Shown piece by piece: positions 46,310-57,892 of a DNA stretch of 64,000 bases; position 1 is the stretch's first letter, and the number at the start of each line of letters is the position of its first letter. The stretch lies in assembly GCA_036346205.1 (NCBI GenBank), contig JARFJB010000762.1, forward strand, positions 4,884,501 through 4,948,500, given 5' to 3'. A model generated the notes under the pieces. It ran no database searches, was not told where the DNA came from, and saw only the letters and a list, made by a program, of their open reading frames with translations. A program made the position numbers and the translations under genes. This DNA comes from Vesta saturnalis (Eukaryota; Arthropoda; Insecta; Coleoptera; Lampyridae).

Positions 46310-47396
46310 TAACTCAATTTAAATGTTCAAATTGCCACCCTCCTACTTCTTGGCAGTAATTGAACGGATGACCACAAGCTTCTTGAACATTGTGGAACAT
46401 TTGTGGACTAATCTTACGCATTTATAATCTAATTCTATTTTTCAAATCTTCTATATTTCGTGGTTTCTCGACCTATACTTTAGATTTTAAATAGCCCCAG
46501 AGAAAAAAATCAGAAGGTGTAAGATCTGGAGATCTTGGGGGCCACTCTATAGATCCTCGTCTACCAATCCATCTACCAGGAAAAGTTATGTTTAAAAAAT
46601 CGCGAACAGGACGTGTATAGTGAGGAGGTGCGCCATCTTGCTGAAACCATGTATTATCATTTGGTAAATCAGGATCATTTTCATTTGGGAAAATTACTGC
46701 AATTGCAGGTATAAGTTCATATTGTAAGAAGTCCAGATATCGTTGCCCTGTAAGAGTTTCATAGAAGAAAAGAGGACCAATGATTCTGTTCTCTACTATC
46801 CCCGCCTAGACATTCACTTTTTGAGGATAATGAGTGTGTAATTCATTCATCCAGTGAGGATTCTCTTTACTCCAATATCTACAGTTTTGTCGATTCACTG
46901 TACCATTTAAGGAAAATGTAGCTTCATCCGAAAAAAGAATTTGACGAAGGAATCTTGGCTTGCGGTTACATAAGTCTTGCATGACTTCACAAAACTGCAT
47001 TCGGCGATCCGGATCATCTTCATTGAGTTCCTGCTCATTCTGGATTTTATACGGATGGTATTTCTCTTTTTTAAGTACACGTAATACCGACCTTTGTGAA
47101 ATGCCTTCATCAGCTGCAATTGCTCTGGAACTACTATGAGGATTTTCTACCAAACTTAGCAGCACATTAAGTTTTACATTTTCGTTCATTTTTGAACGAC
47201 CAGCACTTGCAATGTGTTTAACGTGACCAGTTCCCCTAAATTTTCTCTCAATTTTACTAACTGTTGATTGTCCGATAGGTGTATCAAGATATTTTGTATT
47301 AAACAAGTTACATACCTGTAGTTGCGTTCTGCTTTTATCTCCACATCCAATTATAATTAATACTTCAATTCGTTGTGTTTCACTTAATGGTGCCAT
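46310..47396 (-). pseudogene. Tc1/mariner-like transposase (DDE_3 type), nearly intact
   Basis: Start ATG at 47396 (MAPLSETQRIEVLIIIG). N-terminal helix-turn-helix pair (about residues 5-110) with STVSKIERKF and SSRAIAADEGISQRSVLRVL. Catalytic blocks: ILFSDEATFSLNGTVN (first Asp, about residue 166), WFQQDGAPPHYTRPV (second Asp) and PPRSPDLTPSDFFLWG (third Asp), then LKSKV-stop-VEKPRNIEDLKNRI and SPQMFHNVQEACGHPF near the C-terminus. One TAG (46808-46806) stands where Trp-Ala-Gly is expected (NV-stop-AGIVENRIIGPLFF). A TAG follows at about 46480 and a TAA at about 46420. It is otherwise in frame to the end, so this is the best preserved transposase of the window. Confidence 0.9.
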
Positions 47397-47568
47397 TATT
47401 ATTAATTAATTATCAGTTATTCACTTAAAACAAATACCTACAATGTAATACCATTAAGTACTGAAGTAAGTAGTAAGTGTCTTAAATTTGACTCGTGCCA
47501 ACTCGATATCTCAAAAATCTATTCTTTTGCTACTTTCTTTTTGTTGTCAGTTTTAAACTGAATAATTT

Positions 47569-48258
47569 CTGTATTCTTGATACTAAACTGCTCGACATAT
47601 GAAGTGAATCAGTTTTTTGCAAAGATTATTATGACAGAACTTTCAAACCAAATAAAATCAGAAAAATTCCGAAACCAGTCGATTTTATTTTTAAGTGTGC
47701 GGTTGGTCAGATTATTATTTTATTTTAGAGGTCATTTATGTAATGCTTAGAGACGGTGTAGGGAAATATTAATAAAAGTTGCAGAATCCGAAAATGCAAT
47801 AACATACAGGGTATTCAATTTGAATATTCAAAGTTGCCTTGGGTTTCTGGTAGAAGTGGCAACGTTGCAGTTTTGAAAATAGTTTTAAAAGTTAGATCAT
47901 AACCTATTATGTCTACATACCAAATTTGGAATAGTTGTCTTTTTTAGTCCGCTTGTACTTTTATAGAACAACAATAATCTTGAATTACCCTGTATACGTA
48001 ACGCAAATACTCAAAACTATTGCTACGACTGATTAGATAATTAAAAGATATCTCAAAAGTTCCATTGCAACACCTCCCCCTTCCATTAAAGAAAATCATC
48101 AATGACGTCATCACGCTTACATAGGTAACCTCAAAAATAAATTAATTAACTGAATAACCGCGCGTCTAAAAATAAAAACCGACGGGTATCAGGACTTTTC
48201 TCTGAAGTTGCCGATTTAAGAATTATTGAATTTATTCCATAATTTAGCCGCTCACTGT
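47569..48258 (-). repeat. Right inverted repeat of the 45-48 kb mariner
   Basis: Reverse complement of 45305-46020, ending gccgctcactgtata. Differences are scattered substitutions and small indels. Confidence 0.85.
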
Positions 48259-49699
48259 ATATATAATTTTATGTTGGTAAGTAAAAGACGTCGGTAAGTA
48301 AAATCTTACCGACGAGTTGGGCCTCGCAACCAGTAAACATATCCTACTGTCTTTGAAACAGGTAAATAAACGAAAAAGCTCAATCGTACAAAAAATCATA
48401 AACCTTTTAGATACGTTAACGACAAAAGAAAACGTTGCAATAGAAAAGCTTCTCCAATCATTAATGCGTTATTACTTCCAATTACGACGAGAACCTATAC
48501 TGCATTCAAGATGTTCAGTACCAACAAATAATTTATAATTCGAAAATTATCGGCAAACCTTGATAAAATCATGGACACATGACAGTACAAGCGTGTCTGA
48601 TACTTAATGGACGGAAAAAGTGGCAATTCATCGATTTTTTAAAAAGTCAAGTATTATTCGTTTAGTTAATACTAGTACTTTCACAGTTTCTGGTTATATT
48701 TAAAAAGGTAGCTTTCTATGTTGTAGAATAAAACAAATTACAATGCTATACAATTTTAAACATTGTTCTAAAATCAACAGTTTTCAAAATATTGGACAAT
48801 TTTAAGGTGTTTTTCATACATCGCACTGGATTTCAGAAAATAAGAAACCATTAGTAACAACGTAATGTACCTTTCCTATGCTCCAAAACTGGCTGCTTAT
48901 TATAATTTAATCGTTCTAATTTTTGTAATTTCCGAAATAGTTATTAGTGACACGTGTTATTTCTACAAGCCTGTATAAGCACAAACTCGGTACAGACACT
49001 TTTTGCCAAAAATTAGATTTTTTTAAAACTTACCACGTTGTATTCTAAAATTACTTTGTGCTTCTTGCTCTAAATTTTGATAAAGGTAAATTTTTGTTAC
49101 CCGCTTTAACAGTAAAACATAGTAATTACACTTAGTGTGATTTCCCATCAGGGAAATGTTTGTTTTTTTTTAAATATAAACAAAGTAGAAGAGTCTACTT
49201 TGTTATTTAAAAAATATATTCGTCTACTTCCCCAAGCAAAAACACAGTAAAATCAATTACGTTGTTTTCCTGTCAAAGCAATTTCTTTAAATTACCCATA
49301 TAAAGTACAGTAACTGCAACCAATTTAGTTGCAGTGCATTACTGTCGGAAAGGTAAAAATTGTCTTTAAAGTAAATCTAGTAATTACATTTACCAGAAAG
49401 AAATACAGTTAACTGTAAGGAAGTTACTGGATTTTATAATGGGCATTTGTATTTACTGTGTTTTATAGTAAGTAATTCGCTGGAGATAGTTACTGTGTTG
49501 GGACACTACAAAATGTTGAAATATATTGCCATTTTTGCTAGTTTTAAACGGGAATTATACGATCCGTTACCCAGCACTGTGTCTTAGTATGGGAAAGCCG
49601 AGCTGTTATGTTAACAGGAGGATTATGTTTATGTTTTCACTTTTTCATATTTCATGAATTTGTTCTAACTGTATACTTATGTAAACATTAATATAAAAA
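48259..49699. other. AT-rich DNA, no gene seen
   Basis: A 73-codon open stretch at 48317-48538 has no recognisable content. Nothing else stands out. Confidence 0.4.
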
Positions 49700-49770
49700 A
49701 CCACCATTTAATCCCAAAAGCTAAGTATTTTAATTATGTGTAATAATGGTGTAAGTTTACATTTTCATAA
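49700..49770. repeat. Family B fragment
   Basis: ccaccatttaatccc, ctaagtattttaatt, aatggtgtaagtttacattt. Matches 38514-38583, the right flank of the palindrome. Confidence 0.6.
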
Positions 49771-50342
49771 TAATTAATATAGTTGTAATTATTAAGCTCA
49801 AATTTTAATCTTAAAGAAAAGTGTTTATTAAAAAAAACATGTAAGCTTGTTGAAATCTAGACAACGCACAAGAATCCCTTTCAGCCTTCAAGAGCGCTAT
49901 AAATTCAAATCAAGATCAGAATCAGTTTTTACGATAGGAATTTAGTTGTATATATCTGAGTCATTCTAGAAAGGAAGTTTATAATAGAGCCCTACATCCT
50001 GGTTCCTGCAATTACGATAGTTTTTGGAATCGCAGATAACACAACCCTTATATATCCACATATCGAGAGGCCTGAAATGGATTTTACATGATAATTACTT
50101 ATCGATTTATAATAATACCGCCATTAACTCGAACGTACTAATTTATGGAGGTAGAAAAATTTATGTATAATCAATAATTAGAGTTGATAACTTTATTTTG
50201 AAAGTTGAAATTTATAAACGAGAAATTTCAAGTTTTAAACCTCAATTAACAATTTTTATGTTGTTTTGTTGAATAAAGTTTTAGTTTAATATTGCATGAA
50301 CTATAACGGTTTTAATTTAAAAAGACATAAAAGTTGTAAGAA

Positions 50343-50657
50343 ATGAAAAAGTTCAACGTAAAACTTTTGTTTAGTTATTTTATTCTTATGCTTATGTACT
50401 GCAGGTTACATGAAATAGGTTTATCGGTTTGGCTGACAAAACATTCGTCGATTTTCGAGTTCGCTTCCAACACATATTTGCTGCAGATAAATTCTCTCTT
50501 GGGGATTGGATGCTCGGATTTGATTATCTCGTATGAGCTGACAGTTGCAATAGTTTTTGCTGAAATTTACAATTTCCAAAAAAATATCTTGATATGTTAC
50601 AATAAAATTTTGTGCTACGCAAATATAATGGTAGACAACTTTACTTTCATATGAACT
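50343..50657 (+). CDS. Hypothetical small hydrophobic protein, possibly spurious
   Basis: 104-codon open frame with an early basic and hydrophobic start (MKKFNVKLLFSYFILMLMYC), resembling a signal peptide or membrane segment. A second hydrophobic stretch near residues 55-75 (LLGIGCSDLIIS, LTVAIVFAEIY) follows. It could be an exon of a membrane protein such as an insect chemoreceptor, but no diagnostic motif is seen, there is no supported splice context, and AT-rich DNA produces such frames by chance. Kept only because it is the one clean methionine-initiated frame outside transposons in this part of the window. Confidence 0.15.
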
Positions 50658-51461
50658 GTACACGGCTTTAAAATTGAAAAATGTAGCCCGAAAATTGAAT
50701 TTCTTGTTTTTTTGTTACACATTTATATAATTAAAGCTAAAGTGAGATCCCTAAATGAAATTGGCTAGTAGTAATTGGAAACGAACTAGCGTTACATGTC
50801 GGTGAAGTGCATTAATTTAGCGTGCCAAATAGGAAAGGGTCGTGTTGACTTCGTAATAGTAAATTAATAGATTTCCGTTTTAATTAGCAATTATTTTTTT
50901 TCAATTTAACATGTAATGTAAATGTAAATATTTAACTCAAGTTTTTGAAAAATATTTAAATATTTAATACTGAATTATGATAGCACTTGAGTGTATCGTT
51001 GGCAGGTCCGGATTGAGAAGTTTAAACAGTCTGGAGGTAGTTTGTAGAAATTCCGCTATCATACAACAAAAAAATTCTGGAGTGTCTCCACTCAACATTC
51101 CTGTATACATACATGCACCATAAAATTACTAGCGGATTTATATAAATACATAATAAAACTACGTACATGTAAAAAGAAACTGAAATTTTTTGATTTCTTA
51201 TACGCGTGTCTTTCAACACTTTAATTCGACTCTAAAAGAAAAAGTTTCTTGATGATTTTCAACTTTTTGGCTTTTTGTTTAATACATATTTTAGTAGATG
51301 CACTTTCAAATATTAATGAAGGTAATGTCCAACGCCTTGTATTTGAAGCAAAACGTTAAAAATACATTTCTAAGTAGATTCCAATATTTAACGCTTGTAC
51401 AAAATTTTGAATCAGTACGCCATTTTACACATGCACACGCACACGTACACATACACAACCC
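50658..51461. other. AT-rich DNA, no gene seen
   Basis: No coding signal. A short cacatgcacacgcacacgta microsatellite patch lies at about 51426-51456, just outside the inverted-repeat element. Confidence 0.4.
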
Positions 51462-52003
51462 AAAGGACCTCGCACCCAAGTAATGGAAAAATGGTTAAAT
51501 TTTCTGAAACTTTGGTATGTTGTACTACATTTAGTAACCAAAAGTGTCAGTGTACCCTACTCAATCATTTGGCTAGTTTTAGAGATACAGGGAGTTAAAC
51601 TAGAAAAATACTCAGTTTCTAGGAATTTGTATTTTCAAACTTAAGAGCTTGATTAGATTTCTGTTGCATAAATACGTTTACTGCATGTTTAAGTAATACA
51701 TTAGTAAATACATACAATTCAAAATATTTATAACTGCAGAGTGATTCACAAATATATTAAGGTAGTTTTTTACAGAAACTCACTATTTTCAGTATAACTT
51801 CAGGTAACCGTGTTTTCAAAAGGTACTATCCAATATGAAATTTTGACGATAAAATGTTGCACAACAAATATTTATTATACAGGGTGTTTTACAGGGTGAG
51901 CCACAATATACAATTAATTTTTTTATGACTTAATTCAAAACGCTGTACTTCCGAATTGATTTTTGAGAAAGTTGATATTATTAATATATTAGTATATATA
52001 AGC

Positions 52004-52006
<3 letters not shown>
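51462..52006 (+). repeat. Outer half of the left arm
   Basis: aaaggacctcgcacccaagt, agtaaccaaaagtgtca, ctgcagagtgattcacaaat, tacagggtgttttacagggt, ttcaaaacgctgtacttcc. Matches 59073-58551 reversed. Confidence 0.85.

Positions 52007-52062
<56 letters not shown>
52007..52062. repeat. (AT)n microsatellite
   Basis: AT run joining the outer left arm to the family C insertion. Confidence 0.95.
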
Positions 52063-52064
<2 letters not shown>

Positions 52065-54548
52065 AGATGATTTAAATTACATTCGAGTAGCTATGTAAGT
52101 CACATAGTGAATAATTTCTTTAGTTCGTACAAATGGTACATCTCTTTATATGTAATTCTAGATAAGAATGGTTAATGAACATGTAAATTTAAATATTTCT
52201 TAATAAAAATGTTAATAAGTATAATCGACAGCACATTACCTTGAAGTATAGGGTATGTTTGTTATCGTTATACTTTAATTCGAGTTCATATTTAGTTAAT
52301 AAGTTTATTTAAACATAATGTTCACTGATGACATGAGATACAGGTTGTAGTTGACAAAATAATGTTAAAACTAGATATAGGCTGGTATCAATGCCACAAT
52401 TTAAATGTGCGCAGCCAAGAATCATGAAAACATTCGTGTTAGTGCGATAAACGTATATAAGTGCTAAAATTACGAAAAACACAACAAGTACATTAGTGAG
52501 TAACGATAAAACATGAATTAAGCAGCAGCTCTGGAATTATTGTGTTTAATCAACATTTAATGACCTTAAACTAGTGGTTTGCAACAATTCGACACTAGTC
52601 GTAGAAGAACTTATGAACCTACGAAAGTGTTAAAATAAATTAAATTGAGACATGAACATTAAGTTTAAACACTTTCACAAACAGTTATAGTGGTTAAAAG
52701 TGTGAAATTATACATTGAAAATTGTGTTAACAATATGAGGTTATGTTATTTCCTCACATAAAATTTATATAAAAACTATTTTAGATTGAGACGATTTGTG
52801 TAAAATAAATTAGTAGAAGTAAAAATAGTAAAGTAGCCTCAATTTTAAGGCACAATTCACTATATTTGTGACCATTTTGTCAAATTTAGTTTATAAGGGT
52901 GTTGGAAAAATTAAAATAATTTTCCTTTCAAATTGGCCGTAGGCATGTAAAAGATGAATATTTATGTGTAGTAGCATCCCATATTCATGTGGAAATCATT
53001 TCCAGGCCTGTAAAGTACATAAAATTAGCGTAAAATCAATAATTTAGTGTGAACATTAACTTGGTTATTAAGTGTAGGAATTAGTTCGTGTTTGATTTTA
53101 AATTATAGGAAAGTTTATGTAGATTATGAATATGTTTTAGTTTTAAGATAGGTTTAAGGGGGCAAAAGTTATGGGGTTTTGAAATTATATCGTAATGTAA
53201 AAATTGCTGTAGCCAATCAGAATTTAGGAAACATTGTTGGTAACTAATGATAACAATCGAAAATTTTGGTCGTTACCCATAATCATATAAATAGAAGTGC
53301 TGAAGGATTACAATCTCTCTTAATTTTCCTCTGTTTCAACAGCTTGCTAAAGTAAGATGTTGCCAAATTTTTGTGAAATTATTTTAAACAAAATAACGTC
53401 ACTTCGTTAAAAACAAAGTGCAATTTTAGTATCGGAAGTGTTAAAGAAACAAGTGATTGTCTTTTGTCTGGAAATAATTAAATTAAGGTTAGTTTACCTT
53501 TTTAAAAATCAAAATCGGACGTTATCGATAGTTTATGAAAATATTTCCGCAGTTTCGACATTGTTTTTTTAAGTTTGTTTTGTTTACGTTGTTATGGATA
53601 TTTAATTGTGTTCTCTTCGTGCTATCATCATTATACACCTTATTTACTGGAAGGGTGTTTAATTTATAATAAACTTCAAGCTATCCATGCTTTTCAAAAT
53701 CTATTTTGAAATAAATATAAGTGTGATGATCCTAAAAATAAAGATTCATCAGAAATATAATAACATTAGTGAAACTTACGTAAACGTATAAGCTGTTTAT
53801 ATTGAAGAAAATTGGGATATTCGAGGAGCAGAGTTGGGTTTCGAAGGAGCTGTTTTCTACAATCAACTTCATCAGCAGTAACCAGAAAAGGAGAACATTT
53901 TATGTGAGTGTTATGATTTTGTACTTTATTGTTGACATTGATATTTTTATTGTTGTGTTCATAATTTCCATCTTTTGTAACAATCATGAAGTGCGACAAT
54001 TTGTATGCATGTCCAAAGGGAACATTATTTGGTCTAAAAATTTAAATGTTCAACATAATATTAAATAAATTCAAACGTATTTATACTTACATGTATGGCG
54101 AATTTCATTTTTATTGTAATCAAAAGTCACATGTTTGCGTATTCACAGCGCATGCCCAAGTATACATTTTGAAGAATTTTATTATGTACAAGGTGTGACA
54201 CAAATATTAATACAAATTAAAATTTATAATTCAATTTCTTTGAGCAAGTTGGATACAATAAAATATAATTGGGCAATAACTCAATGTGCATTAATCAAAT
54301 TAACTATAATTATTATATTCAAAATCGTAGTATAATTCAGATAAATAATAATTTACTTTGTCATTTAAAACTAAAGTTTCTTCTAAATTTTGATCCCTAT
54401 CCCTTTGGTGAGTCTTTACATGCGACCGTTTTTAAAAGTTAGTTTGGGCAATTTAAATAATTATAAAAAGGGTATCATCGTAAAAGTTATAGTTCATTTA
54501 TATCCGACTATTTTAAAATACATACTATAATTAGCGAATTAATATCAT

Positions 54549-54550
<2 letters not shown>
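52061..54550 (+). repeat. Dispersed repeat family C, copy 2
   Basis: A ~2.5-kb segment bounded by (AT)n on both sides and splitting the left arm of the inverted-repeat element. It starts attgagatga and has a promoter-like block 1.15 kb in and GTGAGT at 53904. Layout as in copy 1 (18973-21360). No long reading frame; an 88-codon stretch at 53802-54068 is not recognisable. Confidence 0.55.
53213..53330 (+). promoter_or_regulatory. Promoter-like block of family C copy 2
   Basis: CCAATCAG at 53213, ATATAAATAG at about 53285 and caatctctct at 53311, followed by an AAGTAAGA donor-like site near 53350. Same order and near-same CCAAT-to-TATA spacing as copy 1. Confidence 0.45.

Positions 54551-54619
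<69 letters not shown>
54551..54619. repeat. (AT)n microsatellite
   Basis: AT run joining family C to the inner left arm (acgggtgatttatttatt). Confidence 0.95.
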
Positions 54620-54620
<1 letters not shown>

Positions 54621-55240
54621 GGGTGATTTATTTATTAAAAGTTATTGCATTTTCAAAAAAGTACAAAAACCATGAATACCCTGTATTAAAAAATTTCCTC
54701 AGTTAAATGCAACCATTTTTCCTGTATATATTATTTGTAGTAGTTTCTTAAGAGTTATGAATTTTAAATCCGATACTATGAATAGTTTTTGAGATACAAG
54801 GCGTGAAACTTGAGAAAAGTTGAATTTATTAGTTTCTCTTATTTAAACTGAAAAGCTAAATTGATTTTATGGTACCTATATAAGTGTAATGTAAGCTTAG
54901 TTCGATGTACATATAAAGTTCCGCAAAAAATATATTGCTACAGGGTGATTCACGAATTATTTACAATAGATTTTTGCAAACAATTAATATCTCTACAATT
55001 TTGCCATATATATTTTATTTCTTAAACTTTATATCTACCCACTCACAATGTCGCAATCTATACTGTTCATACAGGGTGAACCATAAAGGAATACCGTCAG
55101 CTACCAAAAATAAACAGGCTTTGAAATTAATACGATACCTTGTATTTCGTGGGTGACTTTTATGTTAATTTCATAATATTACACTAAGTACGTATGAACA
55201 TAATATATACAGAGTGATTTGGTTGTTTTATAATTACAAA
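54620..55240 (+). repeat. Inner half of the left arm
   Basis: cgggtgatttatttattaaa, taccctgtatt, ctacagggtgattcacgaat, catacagggtgaaccataaa, tatacagagtgatttggttg. Matches 58499-57893 reversed. The motifs recur about every 115-150 bp. Confidence 0.85.
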
Positions 55241-55527
55241 ATTTTGTTATACCCTAGGTAATAAATATAGATAATATTTGTTTTTTTTATGTAGGTATAA
55301 TCTAAATACTAGGTGCCTGTTTTGTAAAGGCGAGTATTTCATAGTTGTAGTTCCAGCACCAGATATGCAAATGCAATAGTTGTCTCGAATTAGATTTTTT
55401 TTTATTATTACCATTATCAAACACTATCCGCATCGTATATTTTAAGGGGCTTCGAAATCTCGAATAAATTCTTATCTATCGGCAATCAGGTTCATGAATA
55501 AGTTAGTCTATTTCTATTGATTTACTT
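55241..55527. other. Interior of the inverted-repeat element, no gene
   Basis: AT-rich; nothing recognised. Confidence 0.4.
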
Positions 55528-55662
55528 GTGTGCGTGTGTGCGTGTGTGCGTGTGTGCGTGTGCGTGTGTGCGTGTGTGCGTGTGTGCGTGTGTGCGTGTG
55601 TGCGTGTGCCCGTGTGTAGGTGTGTGCATGTGTACGTGCGTGCGTGCGTGTGTGTGTGTGTA
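55528..55662. repeat. GTGTGC microsatellite of family A copy 5
   Basis: gtgtgc hexamers ending in (tg)n, the reverse strand of the ACACGC type. It sits at the right (3') end of the minus-strand family A copy. Confidence 0.95.
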
Positions 55663-56196
55663 TGGATGTATGTTAGTATCCACGAAGAACGAAATTACCT
55701 ACGGACTTAAAATTTGATAGTTAAGCTTATTTTCACTGGACTTAGATCGGATTAGATTTTGCGAGAAGTCCAGCGGTGGAAAGGGGGGTTTATTAGTGTG
55801 AGTTTTTGGTTTTTATGAAATATTATTAAAACTTCAAAAACTTAAAAATACTTCAAAGATATAAAACATAGACCTTAAACATATAGATTAATTATGTTCT
55901 ATGCAATTGTTTGATACGACGCGTTATTTAGCGGCAAAAAATTCCTAAGGTAGAATTTAAGTATTAGTTCTTTTTTCAATATCTGAATAACGATTAATTT
56001 TACAAGAAAAAGTGTAGACATATTTTTTAAAGAAAATTTAATTTTACATAACTTTTCTTTATAAAGTTTCTGTATACAACGCAAAGTAAGTCTAAAAAAT
56101 AATTTACATGAATGAAAATATTTAAACTGTACTGTTGATATCTTATAGAAGCGGGCGGGCGGCTTTGGAATTTTTTTTTACTTGACGTCTGTTTAT
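55663..56196 (-). repeat. Dispersed repeat family A, copy 5, 3' part (minus)
   Basis: Reverse complement: ttatgtaaaattaaattttc, acttaaattctaccttagga, acgcgtcgtatcaaacaatt, aaattttaagtccgtaggta, aatttcgttcttcgtgg, then the microsatellite. Continuous with 56941-57200 once the MITE is removed. Confidence 0.8.
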
Positions 56197-56940
56197 ATCT
56201 CTAAACCCGGGCGCACATTGAGACGCAGGCGACGTAGGTGACAGCGCTGAGCAACACGTGTTTTTGAAAACAAAGTTTTTTTATGTACGCATGCAGGGCA
56301 GGGTAAAACTGTGCGTCAAATATCCTGCGTCATTCAACCCGGAGCACATTGAGACGCAGGCGACGCAAGCGACGTAGTGCAGCAGAGGCAGCACAGCACA
56401 GGAAGAAACTGCATGCAGGTTATAGAGACACAGACTAAGCGCATATTGCAAAGCAGTTTTCTCTCTATAAAATAACAAGGTACCAAATTTTTGTACGGAT
56501 CGAATGACACCTTTTTCATAATTTTAGGTGAATTCAGACCCGAATTCGACAAAATGGCACATTGTTGACTAGACTAGAAGTAAATACAATCAATAAAATA
56601 ATATAGTGATAAAAATACTTTCCGTCTTTTATTAAATGTATTTCTTTCGCAATCCGGTTCTACAATTCATCTTTCAACTTTATTCTTATGTAATCAGGAT
56701 GGATTGTGTCATATAGAACTGTCTGTTTTCGCACAGCTTCAATTAATTCATCATCATTATAAAATCATTTATTTTCACAAACAAATTTATATTTATTTAA
56801 GCAGGTTAGCACGTGTCACACAAGTAAGCATGTGTCCTGCGTCTCATTCTGCGTGCGTACATAAGCAATCTTTGTTTTCAAAAACACGTGCTGCCTTGCG
56901 CTGTATCACCTGCGTCTCGATGTGCGCCCGGGTTTAATCT
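56197..56940. mobile_element. MITE-like element, ~95-bp terminal inverted repeats
   Basis: Ends aaacccgggcgcacattgag and, reversed, aaacccgggcgcacatcgag. The arms continue acgcaggcgac..., caacacgtgtttttgaaaac and ttatgtacgcatgcag. A partial extra copy of the terminal sequence (gagcacattgagacgcaggc) lies inside at about 56340. Flanks tatctct (left) and taatctct (right) are compatible with a mutated 8-bp duplication, which would suggest hAT. It interrupts family A copy 5. No coding sequence. Confidence 0.75.
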
Positions 56941-57200
56941 CTTTCTGAAATGAAATTTTTGTTGCCTGTTTACGTTATGAAAGTATGAAAGAGTTACACA
57001 AAAAAATCATGATTAAAATTATTTCATTTGAATGCAGTTTTAAACGTCTGTTTGACATGGCTCAATGTTTTTGTTTTTACACTGTTTCTTATTTTCGTAT
57101 TGAACTTATTATAAAAGAGGTTGCATAATTATCTTAAAACAATGTTATTAAAATTATTACATTTCTTTTAATTTCCATTTTGTGGGTTGGAAGGTCGTGG
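56941..57200 (-). repeat. Dispersed repeat family A, copy 5, 5' part (minus)
   Basis: Reverse complement: acgaccttccaacccacaaa, attaaaagaaatgtaataat, caacctcttttataataagt, cagacgtttaaaactgcatt. Continues beyond the MITE at 56196. Confidence 0.8.
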
Positions 57201-57640
57201 CATATTTTTTTCAGCATTTGATTAACAAATTGTAGGGTTTCTTTATTTTGCCGATGTATTTTTTAACGAAAACAGTCACATGAAAGGTTTATCTATCAAT
57301 AAACAAATCAAAAAACATCCTCAAAAAATTAGTTTAAGATGCTACTACTTTTTGCAACACCTTGTAGTGGACCGTAAAATATTTTATACAAATTGCTTCT
57401 GATTTAACAATAAAACAGATGCATTCCAATAATTATATCACTGTTGCAATACCTAAATGTTAATATTAAAGGAGAATTAATCATAGTTGGCTGTACTCAA
57501 CCACTTACCTCAGTAAAAATAAATGACATATTACTGTTGTCAAATTCTTCTTTTTCATTATTTTGTGCTGTTTAACTCTGTATGTAGTTGTGTTGTGTTT
57601 TTAAGTTTTCAGTTGTGTTATTAATTATCATTTTCAACTT
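57201..57640. other. Interior of the inverted-repeat element, no gene
   Basis: AT-rich; possibly the 5' untranslated region of the transposase remnant that follows. Confidence 0.4.
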
Positions 57641-57666
57641 TTAGTGTGTTTATATTTTCATTGAAA

Positions 57667-57836
57667 ATGGCTTTCGCAAACCGGTTAACCTGTTATGCGT
57701 GTGATGGACATTTTAACGGCAGACAGTTAATTTACTTAAATAGGGAAGAAAATATTTATTTTCTAGAAGTTGCATCTCTTAGAAGACAAATTGCAGGACA
57801 TCCTTCAGTTGACATAGACATTATCTATATTGCCTA
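57667..57836 (+). pseudogene. Transposase N-terminal remnant (C-x2-C finger)
   Basis: MAFANRLTCYACDGHF...LRRQ, cut off at the inner edge of the right arm. It resembles the start of the transposase at 13889 (MNRIPCFACG...RRRE): ATG, Asn-Arg, then C-x2-C about five residues later, then a basic LRRQ or RRRE block some 30 residues on. I read it as all that remains of a DDE_4-like transposase gene, the rest deleted. Short, so it could be a chance match. Confidence 0.4.
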
Positions 57837-57892
57837 GTGTATAAAAACTTGTCACGTATATCGGAACAAGGTGTGATATATTTTGTAGGTAA

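Larger units (their letters stand above)
45305..48258 (-). mobile_element. Tc1/mariner-like transposon with ~0.7-kb inverted repeats
   Basis: The outer ends are (left) TA-c-cgtgagcggctaaattat and (right, reversed) TA-cagtgagcggctaaattat. Matched arms run to about 46020 on the left and back to 47569 on the right. The transposase lies at 46310-47396 (minus). The arms contain an acagggtgattcaagatta block (45569 and, reversed, 47990) and a second, inverted taccctgtatg block. TA flanks fit a Tc1/mariner target duplication. Confidence 0.8.

Noticed and set aside
48317..48538. 73-codon open frame
   Set aside because: No motif, no splice context, AT-rich surroundings; chance frame.
50343..50657. Insect chemoreceptor exon
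   Set aside because: Only hydrophobicity supports it. No conserved C-terminal motif or neighbouring exon was found, so it is listed as hypothetical at low confidence.
53802..54068. 88-codon frame with a hydrophobic middle
   Set aside because: Lies in family C, is not recognisable, and its GTGAGT at 53904 suggests a splice donor inside it.
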